64,000 bases of DNA from Streptomyces tauricus (lineage in GTDB: Bacteria > Actinomycetota > Actinomycetes > Streptomycetales > Streptomycetaceae): contig NZ_BMVY01000043.1 of NCBI RefSeq assembly GCF_014650955.1, positions 1 through 64,000 on the forward strand, read 5' to 3'. A model generated the notes under the pieces. The model was given only the letters and a program-made list of their open reading frames with translations, searched no databases and had not been told where the DNA came from. The translations under genes and the position numbers were made by a program. Below, one piece after another: positions 26,790 to 35,348 of this stretch. Every line of letters starts with the position of its first letter. Positions within the stretch are counted from its first letter, which is position 1.

Positions 26790-28010
26790 ATGGCCGCGGG
26801 GTACCTGGAGATTCTCCGGACGAGACATGCCACACGGCTGCTCGTGGGCACTCTGGTGGGCCGGTTGCCGAACGCCGCGGGCGCCATCGCCGTCGTGCTC
26901 TTCGTGCGCGCCGAAGGCGGCAGCTACAGCCTGGCGGGAGCGCTCACCGCGGTCTACGGAGTGTCGAACGCCGTGGGGCAGCCGCTGCTCGGCCGGCTCG
27001 TGGACCTGCACGGGCAGCCGCGGATCCAGTTGCCCGCCGCGCTCGTCTCCGCCCTCGGTGTGAGCGTGTTCGCCCTGACCGGCATCCAGTCGCTTCCGCT
27101 CGCGTACCTCCTGATGGTGGTCGCCGGATTCTTCACGCCGCCGCTGGAGGGCGGTCTGCGGGCGCTGTGGCCGTCGGTCCTGCGCAAGGAGGGGCAGGTG
27201 CACACGGCGTACGCGATGGACGCCGTGGCGCAGGAAGTCATGTTCACCGTCGGGCCGTTGCTGGTGACCCTCTGCGTGTCCCTGTGGTCCGCCCAGGCCG
27301 CCCTGGTCGTCATCAACGTCATCGGGGTCCTCGGGGCCCTCTCCGTGGTCGTCTCGGGGCCCTCGCGCGCGTGGCGTTCGGCGCCCCGCGAGGCGCACTG
27401 GCTCGGCGCGCTGCGCTCGCCCGGACTGATCGCGTTGCTCGGCGCGTTCCTTTTTGTGGGTATCGCGCTGGGTTCCATCACGGTCGCGGGTGTGTCGTAC
27501 GCGGACGACCACGGGGGTGACGCGACGTACGGCTGGCTGATGGCCGCGCTCGGGCTCGGCGCGCTCGTCGGTGGCACGGTCTACGGGGCGCGGCAGTGGG
27601 GTGGTGCCCCGGAGCGGCGGCTGCGGGTGCTGGTGGCGCTTCTGGCGGTGTGTTACCTGCCGCTGATGCTCATGCCGGGGGCGGTGGCGATGACAGGGCT
27701 GGTCGCGCTGGCAGGGGTGTTCCTGGCGCCCTGTATCGCGTGTGCGTTCATCATCGTCGACCGGCACGCGCCGAGGGGCACGGTCACGGAGGCGTTCTCC
27801 TGGCTGGTGACGACGTTCACGGTGGGCGCGTCGGTCGGAACGGGTCTCGCGGGACCGGTCGTCGAGTGGGGCGGGGCGGTGCGTGGCTTCGCCGTACCGG
27901 GGGTCGCGGGGGGTGCCGCGCTGCTCGTTCTGCTGGCCACGGGGCGGGTCCTCGCAGCTACGAGCGGCAGTGCGGTGGTGGAGGGAAGTTCGGAAATGAT
28001 CGAAACGTAG
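26790..28010 (+). CDS. MFS transporter
   Basis: A 406-residue major facilitator protein with 11-12 hydrophobic spans. The first cytoplasmic loop (GQPLLGRLVDLHGQPR) fits the MFS motif A position and the C-terminal half has the usual repeat. The N-terminal RTRHATRLLVGTLVGRLPNA resembles drug-efflux MFS of actinomycetes; the substrate is not apparent. Paired divergently with the LacI regulator and located between the proteasome genes and pafA in Streptomyces, unlike in mycobacteria. The weak start context (GGGACATG) makes the exact N-terminus uncertain. Confidence 0.85.
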   Translation: MAAGYLEILRTRHATRLLVGTLVGRLPNAAGAIAVVLFVRAEGGSYSLAGALTAVYGVSNAVGQPLLGRLVDLHGQPRIQLPAALVSALGVSVFALTGIQSLPLAYLLMVVAGFFTPPLEGGLRALWPSVLRKEGQVHTAYAMDAVAQEVMFTVGPLLVTLCVSLWSAQAALVVINVIGVLGALSVVVSGPSRAWRSAPREAHWLGALRSPGLIALLGAFLFVGIALGSITVAGVSYADDHGGDATYGWLMAALGLGALVGGTVYGARQWGGAPERRLRVLVALLAVCYLPLMLMPGAVAMTGLVALAGVFLAPCIACAFIIVDRHAPRGTVTEAFSWLVTTFTVGASVGTGLAGPVVEWGGAVRGFAVPGVAGGAALLVLLATGRVLAATSGSAVVEGSSEMIET

Positions 28011-28045
28011 GAGCCGAACCCCGTTTCAGCACAGGCCTTCAGGCG

Positions 28046-28051
28046 TAATGT
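28046..28051 (+). promoter_or_regulatory. -10 hexamer implying a leaderless pafA transcript
   Basis: TAATGT ends 6 bp before the pafA ATG at 28058, and there is no Shine-Dalgarno upstream. Transcription would start at or next to the A of the start codon. Confidence 0.5.
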
Positions 28052-28057
28052 TCAGTC

Positions 28058-29419
28058 ATGGACCGCCGCATTTTCGGGCTGGAGAACGAGTACGGCGTCA
28101 CGTGTACGTTCAGGGGACAGCGGCGCCTGTCTCCCGACGAGGTGGCGCGGTACCTCTTCCGCCGTGTCGTGTCATGGGGCCGCAGCAGCAATGTCTTTCT
28201 GCGAAACGGTGCCCGCCTCTATCTAGACGTGGGATCACATCCGGAATATGCCACTCCTGAATGTGACAACCTGACGGAACTCGTCACCCACGACAAGGCC
28301 GGCGAACGCATTCTGGAAGGACTCCTGGTAGACGCGGAACGACGCCTGCACGAGGAAGGAATCGCGGGCGACGTCTACCTCTTCAAGAACAACACCGACT
28401 CGGCGGGCAACTCCTACGGCTGCCACGAGAACTATCTGGTGGCCCGTCACGGGGAGTTCTCCCGGCTCGCGGACATTCTGATCCCCTTCCTCGTCACGAG
28501 GCAGCTCCTCTGCGGTGCCGGAAAGGTGCTGCAGACCCCGCGGGGCGCGGTCTACTGCGTCAGCCAGCGGGCGGAGCACATCTGGGAGGGCGTCTCCTCG
28601 GCGACGACCCGCTCCCGGCCCATCATCAACACCAGGGACGAACCGCACGCGGACGCCGAGCGCTACCGCAGGCTGCACGTCATCGTCGGCGACTCGAACA
28701 TGTCCGAGACGACCATGCTCCTCAAGGTCGGTGCCACCGACCTCGTGCTGCGCATGATCGAGGCGGGCACGGTGATGCGTGACCTGACCCTGGAGAACCC
28801 GATCCGGGCGATCCGCGAGGTCAGCCATGACATCACGGGCCGCCGCAAGGTGCGCCTGGCCAGTGGCCGGGAGGCATCCGCGCTGGAGGTACAGCGCGAG
28901 TACTACGAGAAGGCCGTGGACTTCGTGGAGCGCCGCGGTATCCGTACGGGCGTCGTGGACCAGGTTCTGGAGCTGTGGGGCCGCACGCTGGATTCGATCG
29001 AGTCCGAGGACCTCGACCGGATCGGTACCGAGATCGACTGGGTGATGAAGTACAAGCTCATCGAGCGGTACCGCGCCAAGCACAACATGACGATGTCGCA
29101 TCCGCGCGTCGCCCAGATAGACCTCGCCTACCACGACATCCACCGTCGCCGGGGTCTCTACTACCTGCTGGAGAAGCGGGGTCAGGCCGCGAGGATCTGC
29201 AACGACCTGAAGATCTTCGAAGGCAAGTCCGTGCCGCCGCAGACCACTCGGGCCCGGCTGCGGGGTGACTTCATCCGGCGCGCGCAGGAGCAGCGCCGTG
29301 ATTTCACCGTCGACTGGGTGCATCTGAAGCTCAATGACCAGGCGCAGCGCACGGTGTTGTGCAAGGACCCGTTCCGGTCCGTCGACGACCGGGTGGAGAA
29401 GCTGATCGCCGGGATGTAG
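28058..29419 (+). CDS. pafA: Pup ligase (proteasome accessory factor A)
   Basis: A 453-residue ATP-dependent ligase that joins the C-terminal Glu of Pup to lysines of target proteins. N-terminal RRIFGLENEYGVTC carries the ATP/metal-binding Glu residues, and it lacks the Dop-specific loop. The C-terminal domain ends in VDDRVEKLIAGM. It is a paralogue of dop in this window. The ATG at 28058 has no ribosome site and is preceded by a TAATGT hexamer, suggesting a leaderless mRNA. Closed by a strong terminator. Confidence 0.97.
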   Translation: MDRRIFGLENEYGVTCTFRGQRRLSPDEVARYLFRRVVSWGRSSNVFLRNGARLYLDVGSHPEYATPECDNLTELVTHDKAGERILEGLLVDAERRLHEEGIAGDVYLFKNNTDSAGNSYGCHENYLVARHGEFSRLADILIPFLVTRQLLCGAGKVLQTPRGAVYCVSQRAEHIWEGVSSATTRSRPIINTRDEPHADAERYRRLHVIVGDSNMSETTMLLKVGATDLVLRMIEAGTVMRDLTLENPIRAIREVSHDITGRRKVRLASGREASALEVQREYYEKAVDFVERRGIRTGVVDQVLELWGRTLDSIESEDLDRIGTEIDWVMKYKLIERYRAKHNMTMSHPRVAQIDLAYHDIHRRRGLYYLLEKRGQAARICNDLKIFEGKSVPPQTTRARLRGDFIRRAQEQRRDFTVDWVHLKLNDQAQRTVLCKDPFRSVDDRVEKLIAGM

Positions 29420-29435
29420 GAGTTCGTCAGCACGG

Positions 29436-29472
29436 CAGGGGTCCCGCACACCGTGGGTGTGCGGGACCCCTG
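29436..29472 (+). terminator. Terminator after pafA
   Basis: Perfect 17-bp stem with GTG loop, 16 bp after the pafA stop. Confidence 0.9.
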
Positions 29473-29592
29473 TCACGTTCTCCGTTACGTCCTCCGTATG
29501 TCTCGGTGGGTACGGTCGGTTCCGCCTGCCCCGGCCCGGTGGTGTGAGGGCCTAGAGTGGCCGGACCCCATTCGAGCGACCTGAGGATCGAT

Positions 29593-30606
29593 GTGCGACG
29601 CCGACTTGCTGCTCTCCTGATCGTGCCTGCCCTGGCGCTGACCGCGTCCGGCTGCGGAAGTGACGACGACAAGGGCGACAAGGACAAGGCCGATTCGTCG
29701 GCGTCGTCCTCCCCGTCCGCCGCTGCGGCGCCGAAGCCGGTGGACTCGGCGTCGCCGATGCCCGAGGTGAAGGGCGCGTTCGGCAAGAAGGCGACGATCG
29801 ACGTGCCCAAGGCCGACCCGAGCGACAAGTTCGTCGTGCACACGGTCTCCGAGGGCGACGGCTCGGTGGTGAAGAAGGACGACCTGGTGTCGATGAACTT
29901 CACCGGCAAGGTCTGGAAGAGCGGCAAGGACCTCGGCTCCTCGTACCAGGAGGGCGGGGCGCCGCAGTTGATCACGGCCGGCTCCGAGACGGTCATCCCG
30001 GCGTTCTCCCAGGCGCTCGTGGGGCAGAAGGAGGGCAGCCGGGTCCTGGTCGTCGCGCCGCCGGCCGCCGGTTTCGGCAGCCAGGGCAACCAGCAGGCCG
30101 GGGTCTCGGGCACCGACACCCTGGTCTTCGCGCTGGACGTGGGCGACGTCGTCCCCAACAAGGTCGAGGGCAAGCAGGCCGCGATCCCGTCGGACCTGCC
30201 GCAGATCAAGGCCGACGACGAGGCGCCCGCCACGATCACCGTGCCGAAGAACGACCCGCCGGCCAAGCTCGTCGACAAGGTCCTCATCGAGGGCAAGGGC
30301 GCCGAGGTGAAGAGCGGCCAGTCGGTCACCATGCAGTACAGCGGCGCCGCGTGGAAGCTCAACGAAGGCAAGGCGAAGGCCACGCTCTTCGACTCGTCGT
30401 GGAAGACCGGCCAGCCCTTCAGCACCGTCATCGGCCAGGGCCAGGTCATCGCGGGCTGGGACAAGGGGCTCGTCGGCAAGCACGTGGGGGACCGGGTCCT
30501 GCTGGTGATTCCGCCGGCCCAGGCGTACGGCGACGAGGCCAAGGGTGAGGAGCTGCCCGCCAAGTCCACCCTCGTGTTCGTGGTCGACATCCTGGCCGCG
30601 AGCTGA
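29593..30606 (+). CDS. Lipoprotein with two FKBP-type peptidyl-prolyl isomerase domains
   Basis: A 337-residue precursor. A signal peptide with lipobox LTASGC puts the Cys near residue 21, followed by a Ser/Lys/Asp linker (about 25-55), then two FKBP domains at about 85-200 and 235-337. The second carries the usual VIAGWDKGLVGKHVGDRVLLVIPP; the first, with VIPAFSQALVGQKEGSRVLVVAPP, has lost several of the aromatic active-site residues and may bind rather than isomerise. The GTG at 29593 follows GAGG. It and the cytosolic FKBP gene that follows occur next to pafA in Streptomyces; both would assist protein folding outside and inside the cell. Confidence 0.9.
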   Translation: MRRRLAALLIVPALALTASGCGSDDDKGDKDKADSSASSSPSAAAAPKPVDSASPMPEVKGAFGKKATIDVPKADPSDKFVVHTVSEGDGSVVKKDDLVSMNFTGKVWKSGKDLGSSYQEGGAPQLITAGSETVIPAFSQALVGQKEGSRVLVVAPPAAGFGSQGNQQAGVSGTDTLVFALDVGDVVPNKVEGKQAAIPSDLPQIKADDEAPATITVPKNDPPAKLVDKVLIEGKGAEVKSGQSVTMQYSGAAWKLNEGKAKATLFDSSWKTGQPFSTVIGQGQVIAGWDKGLVGKHVGDRVLLVIPPAQAYGDEAKGEELPAKSTLVFVVDILAAS

Positions 30607-30657
30607 GGATGACAGACTGTCCGGGTTGTCCCACCGAGAACGAGCAGGAGCACTGAC

Positions 30658-31029
30658 GTGAGCATCGAGAAGCCCGAGATCGACTTCCCGGGCGGCGAGC
30701 CCCCCAAGGACCTCGACATCAAGGACATCTGGGAGGGCGACGGCCCGGTGGCCAAGGCGGGCGACACCGTCTCGGTCCACTACGTCGGTGTGGCCTTCTC
30801 CACCGGCGAGGAGTTCGACGCGTCCTGGAACCGCGGTACGCCGCTCAGCTTCAAGCTGGGTGTCGGTCAGGTCATCGCGGGCTGGGACCAGGGCGTGCAG
30901 GGCATGAAGGTCGGCGGTCGCCGCCAGCTGGTCATCCCCTCGCACCTCGCGTACGGCGACCGCGGCGCCGGTGGCCGTATCGGCCCCGGCGAGACGCTGA
31001 TCTTCGTCTGTGACCTCGTAGGGGTCTGA
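30658..31029 (+). CDS. FKBP-type peptidyl-prolyl isomerase
   Basis: A 123-residue single-domain FKBP. Active-site residues lie in the usual order: HYVGVAFSTGEEFDASWNRGTP, VIAGWDQGVQGMKVGGRRQLVIP and LAYGDRGAGG. It catalyses cis-trans isomerisation of Xaa-Pro bonds and binds FK506/rapamycin-type ligands. There is no signal sequence, so it is cytosolic. GTG start, 51 bp after the lipoprotein FKBP; probably co-transcribed. Such enzymes are notable in Streptomyces because members of the genus make FKBP ligands. Confidence 0.95.
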   Translation: MSIEKPEIDFPGGEPPKDLDIKDIWEGDGPVAKAGDTVSVHYVGVAFSTGEEFDASWNRGTPLSFKLGVGQVIAGWDQGVQGMKVGGRRQLVIPSHLAYGDRGAGGRIGPGETLIFVCDLVGV

Positions 31030-31087
31030 GGTTCCGATTTCCGTAGGTCGTGTGATCGCTGTCCGACTGGATTCGATCACTTGGGGT

Positions 31088-31107
31088 CCATGCCTGTCCG
31101 GGCATGG
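31088..31107 (+). terminator. Terminator after the FKBP gene
   Basis: 7-bp stem CCATGCC with 6-nt loop followed by GGCCCTCGGCTTTTG. Confidence 0.65.
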
Positions 31108-31178
31108 GCCCTCGGCTTTTGCCACGACACCCCGGGGCGGTACGGTCATCGGTCGGAAGCACCATAGGAAGGGCGTCG

Positions 31179-32132
31179 ATGGCCATTGCCAAGGCAGAGC
31201 GGCTGATGAACCTGGCGCTGTGTCTGCTCGGGACGCGGCGACCGCTCAGCAAGCGCGAACTCCGTGAGTCCATCGAGGCCTATCTGGAGGCCGGCTCGGA
31301 CGACTCCTTCAACCGGATGTTCGAGCGGGACAAGGACGATCTGCGCGAACTCGGCCTGGTCATCGAGACGGTGGAGAACCTCGACGGCGAGGTCGGCTAT
31401 CTGGCCCGCCGCGACAGCAACCGGCTGCCGCCCATCACGCTCGACGCCGAGGAGGCCGCGGCCCTCGGGCTCGCCGCCAAGGTCTGGCAGCAGGCCCGGC
31501 TCGCGGGCGCGGCGAGCGGCGCCCTGCAGAAGCTGCGCGCCGCGGGCCTGCCCGAGGGCGTCGACCCGTACGAGCCCCATGGGGCCCTGGAACCGCGCAT
31601 CCCCGTGCACGAGGCTGCCTTCGAGCCGCTGATGCTCGCCTGCCGCGACCGGCGTCCCGTCACCTTCGACTACCGCAAGGCGACCGCGGCCCGCCCCGGG
31701 CCCCGCCATGTCGAGCCCTGGGCCCTGGAGTGCTGGCGCGGCCACTGGTACCTGGCCGGCTGGGACCGCGACCGGGGGGCCGAGCGCGTCTTCAGGCTGT
31801 CCCGGATCACCGGCAAGGTCCGTACCCGCAGTGGCAGGTACACGGCCGAGGTGCCCGACGTCGTCACCGTGCGGGAGACCGTCGCGGGCTGGGCCGGGGA
31901 CATCACCGACCGCTCCGCGCTGATCCGGCTGCGGACGGGCTCGGGATACCCGCTGCGCGCCAAGGCGGCCTCCGTACGGGAACTCGGTGACGGGTGGGAC
32001 GAGTTGGAGGTTCCGTACGGGCACGGTCTGGACGCCTGGCTGGTGGAGTTCGGGCCCGACGTGGTGGTCCTGGAGCCGGCCGAGCTGCGGGCCGACGTCG
32101 TGGACCGGCTGCGCGCTGTGGCCAAGGGCTGA
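31179..32132 (+). CDS. pafB: WYL-domain transcription activator subunit PafB
   Basis: A 317-residue protein: N-terminal helix-turn-helix (about 1-70), then a WYL domain (about 140-230; WALECWRGHWYLAGWDRDRGAERVFRLSRI) and C-terminal WCX part. In mycobacteria PafB and PafC form a heterodimer that recruits RNA polymerase to RecA-independent DNA-damage promoters, and its level is tied to the Pup-proteasome. The ATG at 31179 is favoured; it is followed 16 bp later by pafC. Three promoters of the matching type occur in this window. Confidence 0.93.
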   Translation: MAIAKAERLMNLALCLLGTRRPLSKRELRESIEAYLEAGSDDSFNRMFERDKDDLRELGLVIETVENLDGEVGYLARRDSNRLPPITLDAEEAAALGLAAKVWQQARLAGAASGALQKLRAAGLPEGVDPYEPHGALEPRIPVHEAAFEPLMLACRDRRPVTFDYRKATAARPGPRHVEPWALECWRGHWYLAGWDRDRGAERVFRLSRITGKVRTRSGRYTAEVPDVVTVRETVAGWAGDITDRSALIRLRTGSGYPLRAKAASVRELGDGWDELEVPYGHGLDAWLVEFGPDVVVLEPAELRADVVDRLRAVAKG

Positions 32133-32147
32133 GGGGGACGTAGGAAA

Positions 32148-33281
32148 GTGGCAGGAAAACCGGCCAGGCCCACGAACGCGATCGACCAGACGCGGCGGAT
32201 GCTGTCCCTGGTGACGTATCTGCGGGAGCGGCCCGGCGCGCGGATCGAGGACGTGGCGCGGGCCTTCGGGATCACCGAGGACGAGCTGATCTCCGACCTC
32301 GACGTGCTGCCGCTGTGCGGGACCAGCTTCCGCGGCGGCGACCTGCTCGACATCGACACCGACGGCGACCGGATCTGGTGGCACAACCCCGACGACGTCG
32401 CGGAGCCGCTGCGGATCGCCGCCGACGAGGCGACCGCGCTCCTCGTGGCCGCGCGGGCCGTGTCGACCCTGCCGGGACTGCGCGAGGGCGACCGGCAGGC
32501 GCTGCTGCGGGCCACCGCGAAGGTGGAGGCCGCCTCCGGCGAGGCGGCGAGCGCCAGCTCCCGGCTGTCGGTCACCTTCGAGGCGGAGGGCGGGGTCTTC
32601 GCCGACGTCGACCGGGCCATCTCCGAGCGGCGCAGGCTGTGGATCCGCTACTACTCGCCGTCGCGGGACGAGCTGAGCGAGCGCGAGATCGACCCGATCC
32701 GCCTGGTCAGCGTCGGGCACACGTACGTGGAGGCCTGGTGCCGCCGCTCGGAGGCGCGGCGCACCTTCAGGCTGGACCGGGTCGCCGAGATCAAGATCCT
32801 CGACGAGCCGTCCGCGCCGCCCGAGATCGAGCTGCGGGACCTCTCGGAGGGCCTGGTGCAGCCGGCCGCCGAGGACCCCGAGGTGGTCGTGGAGGTCGGC
32901 CCCGGCGGACGCTGGGTCGCCGAGTACTACCCCCACGACAGCGCCGAGGAACTGCCGGACGGCGGCCTGCTCATCACACTGCGCACCCCGGACCCCGCGT
33001 CGCTGCGCCGCCTCGCCCTGCGGCTCGGGCGCGACGGCCGGATCGTCTCGCCGCCGGAGGTCGCCGACAGCGCCCGCCGGGCGGCCCGTGAGGCGCTCGC
33101 GGCCTACGACGGACCGCTGGACGCGTACGACGCCGGGAGCGTGCCGCAGGCCCTCCCAGGGGCACCGCGCGACGGCGTCACGGATGCTCCCTCCGGTGGT
33201 GACGGGGGAGTGCGGCGCCCGGAGAGCGGGCCGCACGGAGTTCATGACGGGCTGTACGGCAGGCAGGAGCAGGGGCTGTGA
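32148..33281 (+). CDS. pafC: WYL-domain transcription activator subunit PafC
   Basis: A 377-residue partner of PafB. Its N-terminal helix-turn-helix (TRRMLSLVTYLRERPG, about 15-30) and WYL domain (about 150-230, ending RRTFRLDRVAEI) match PafC. The last 60 residues are Gly/Asp-rich and look unstructured, longer than in mycobacteria. GTG start at 32148. The stop overlaps the next gene's GTG by 4 bp (GTGA), indicating coupled translation. Confidence 0.92.
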   Translation: MAGKPARPTNAIDQTRRMLSLVTYLRERPGARIEDVARAFGITEDELISDLDVLPLCGTSFRGGDLLDIDTDGDRIWWHNPDDVAEPLRIAADEATALLVAARAVSTLPGLREGDRQALLRATAKVEAASGEAASASSRLSVTFEAEGGVFADVDRAISERRRLWIRYYSPSRDELSEREIDPIRLVSVGHTYVEAWCRRSEARRTFRLDRVAEIKILDEPSAPPEIELRDLSEGLVQPAAEDPEVVVEVGPGGRWVAEYYPHDSAEELPDGGLLITLRTPDPASLRRLALRLGRDGRIVSPPEVADSARRAAREALAAYDGPLDAYDAGSVPQALPGAPRDGVTDAPSGGDGGVRRPESGPHGVHDGLYGRQEQGL

Positions 33282-33580
33282 GCGGGTCGGCAATGTCTGG
33301 TACGAGTGAGATGTCCGTGGCGTCCGCGTTCTCCGGGATGACGAGAGTGGACCCCGTGGTGTTCAAGGCCGCGTGCCCGGACTGCCGGGGCGGCTTTGAG
33401 CTTGCCGCGAGCGCCCTGCGCCTGGTCGTCGGCGCCACACATCGGACCACTTTCTACTCCTTCACCTGCCCGGAGTGCCGTACGGCGGTCCGTAAACCGG
33501 CCGGGGAGCGCATCGTCGAGCTGCTCACCGGAGGAGGGGTGCGGGCCCTGCGTCTGCAGAGGACGGGCCGGGGGGCTTAG
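33278..33580 (+). CDS. Small zinc-ribbon protein in the pafBC operon
   Basis: A 100-residue protein with two Cys pairs, CPDC near residue 33 and CPEC near residue 65, separated by a hydrophobic/aromatic stretch (THRTTFYSFTC). This is a rubredoxin-like zinc ribbon. I recognise no named family. It starts with a GTGA overlap on pafC, so it is made with the transcription factor and may act with it or bind nucleic acid. Confidence 0.75.
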   Translation: MSGSAMSGTSEMSVASAFSGMTRVDPVVFKAACPDCRGGFELAASALRLVVGATHRTTFYSFTCPECRTAVRKPAGERIVELLTGGGVRALRLQRTGRGA

Positions 33581-33589
33581 GGTCGAGCC

Positions 33590-33784
33590 ATGTTCTGGCC
33601 GATGTTCGCGATCGCTGTGGGTTTCCTGGGAATCGCCGTGCTCGGCGTGCTCGCCGTCCGTGTGTTCCTGGAGGCGGAACGTCTGGGCAGGCAGGTCGAC
33701 GAATCCGCACGCCGGATCAGCCGCGCGGCCGAGGATCTGGAGCACGCGTCCGTGGGAGTGGCACGTTCCGCGGACGCACTCTGA
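33590..33784 (+). CDS. Small single-span membrane protein
   Basis: A 64-residue protein with one membrane helix (about 3-25, PMFAIAVGFLGIAVLGVLAVRVF) and an acidic/basic amphipathic tail (AERLGRQVDESARRISRAAEDLEHA) that could form a coiled coil. The ATG is 6 bp after a TAGGGT hexamer and has no ribosome site, so a leaderless transcript inside the operon is possible. It lies between the zinc-ribbon gene and tatA. No function known to me; homologues may be widespread in Streptomyces but go unannotated. Confidence 0.6.
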   Translation: MFWPMFAIAVGFLGIAVLGVLAVRVFLEAERLGRQVDESARRISRAAEDLEHASVGVARSADAL

Positions 33785-34021
33785 GTCTTCCTGTCCGTAC
33801 GCTTTGAGTCACTCTGACCTGTCAACTTCGCAGGGTCGGCAGGTACGCTGCTGGTCGCGGCCCGGAGAGTGAGGCGCCGACCGCGAACTGGGAGTACGCA
33901 CAGGGATTGCCTCCCGTTCACCCCTGAGCGTTACGATCGCTGCCAGCGCGACCCTCGGACAGACGTCCGACCGGTCGGGCAGCAACCCAACCACGCCGCC
34001 TCGGTGAGAAGGTAAAAGCTT

Positions 34022-34306
34022 ATGTTCGGAAGGCTCGGCGCTCCCGAGATCATTCTCATCCTCGTCGTCGTCATCCTGCTGTTCGGCGCGAAGAAGCTTC
34101 CCGACATGGCCCGCTCCCTGGGCAAGTCCGCCCGCATCCTCAAGAGCGAGGCCAAGGCGATGAAGAGCGAGGGCAAGGACGACGCCGCCGCTCCGGCCGC
34201 GCCCCCGCACGACGACCAGCAGCCCCAGCGCACGATCCAGGCCGCACCCGGCGACGTGACCAGTTCCCGCCCGGTCACCGAGCCCACGGACACGACCAAG
34301 CGCTGA
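34022..34306 (+). CDS. tatA: Sec-independent translocase protein TatA
   Basis: A 94-residue TatA: short N-terminus, membrane helix (EIILILVVVILLFG, about 9-22), FG hinge and amphipathic helix (KKLPDMARSLGKSARILKSEAKAMKSE), then a Pro/Gln-rich tail. It forms the pore of the twin-arginine pathway with TatC. A promoter of TTGCCT-N19-TACGAT form (33907-33937) lies upstream in a 237-bp gap. tatC follows 49 bp later; tatB is not in this window, as in most actinomycetes. Confidence 0.95.
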   Translation: MFGRLGAPEIILILVVVILLFGAKKLPDMARSLGKSARILKSEAKAMKSEGKDDAAAPAAPPHDDQQPQRTIQAAPGDVTSSRPVTEPTDTTKR

Positions 34307-34355
34307 CCTAGGGGGCCGGTGACCGCCGGCCTGCCGCACGAGATGGGAACGTGGG

Positions 34356-35318
34356 TTGCTGAAGTCCGCCCGCAAGAAGGAAGAGAAGGATCCGGAGGGG
34401 CGGATGCCCCTCGCGGAACATCTTCGTGAGCTCCGCAACCGGCTCGCGAAGGCGATGCTGGCCATCGTCCTCGTCACGGTCGTCGCCGCCTTCTTCTACA
34501 ACGACATCATCAACTTCTTCACGGAGCCGATCCTCAAAGAGGTCGGCTGCGACAAGACCTTCCAGCAGCTGGCGAAGTCGTCGTCCGACGACCCCTGTGC
34601 GCAGATCACGATCAACGGTCTGCTGACGCCCTTCACGCTGGCCCTGAAGGTCTCCCTGATGGCCGGTGTCGTGCTGGCCTCGCCGGTCTGGCTCTACCAG
34701 CTCTGGGCGTTCGTCGCGCCGGGCCTGCACCGCAGCGAGAAGAAGTACGCGTACGCGTTCGTCGCGTCGGGTGTCCCGCTCTTCCTCGGCGGCGCGTTCT
34801 TCGCCTACAAGGTGCTTCCCACCACCGCGAAGGTCCTGATCGAGTTCACGCCGTTCGGCGTCGACAACCTGCTGCCGCTGGACGACCTGCTCGACCTCGT
34901 GACCCGCATGGTCGTCGTCTTCGGTCTCTCCTTCGAGCTCCCGCTGCTCCTGGTGATGCTCAACATGACCGGCGTGATCACCGGCAGGCGCATGGCCGGC
35001 TGGTGGCGCGGCATGATCATGGGCATCACCGTCTTCGCGGCCATCGCCACGCCCAGCACCGACCCGCTGACGATGCTGGCGCTCGCCGGACCCATCTGGA
35101 TCCTGTACTTCGCGGCCACCGCCTTCTCCCTGCTGAACGACCGCCGCAGGGCCCGTCGTGAGGCCGAGGGCCCCGACGACGACGAGGCCTCCGAGCTGGA
35201 CCTCACCCCCGAGGACATCGGTGAGATCGAACCCGTGGCGGCCAACCGCGCGCTGCCCGCGCAGGCGGAGGGCGAGCGGGAGCGGGAGCGGATCAACGGT
35301 TACGACGACGTGACCTGA
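34356..35318 (+). CDS. tatC: Sec-independent translocase protein TatC
   Basis: A 320-residue six-span membrane protein that binds twin-arginine signal peptides. N-terminal MPLAEHLRELRNRLAKAM matches the conserved TatC start, and the second periplasmic loop and PxLYQLWAFVAPGL region are typical. The C-terminal 60 residues are acidic and longer than in E. coli. TTG start at 34356 with GGGA nearby. The DAG-kinase gene starts 30 bp later. Confidence 0.96.
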   Translation: MLKSARKKEEKDPEGRMPLAEHLRELRNRLAKAMLAIVLVTVVAAFFYNDIINFFTEPILKEVGCDKTFQQLAKSSSDDPCAQITINGLLTPFTLALKVSLMAGVVLASPVWLYQLWAFVAPGLHRSEKKYAYAFVASGVPLFLGGAFFAYKVLPTTAKVLIEFTPFGVDNLLPLDDLLDLVTRMVVVFGLSFELPLLLVMLNMTGVITGRRMAGWWRGMIMGITVFAAIATPSTDPLTMLALAGPIWILYFAATAFSLLNDRRRARREAEGPDDDEASELDLTPEDIGEIEPVAANRALPAQAEGERERERINGYDDVT

Positions 35319-35348
35319 CGTCGCCGCCGACCTTGTAAGGTCCGGGCC

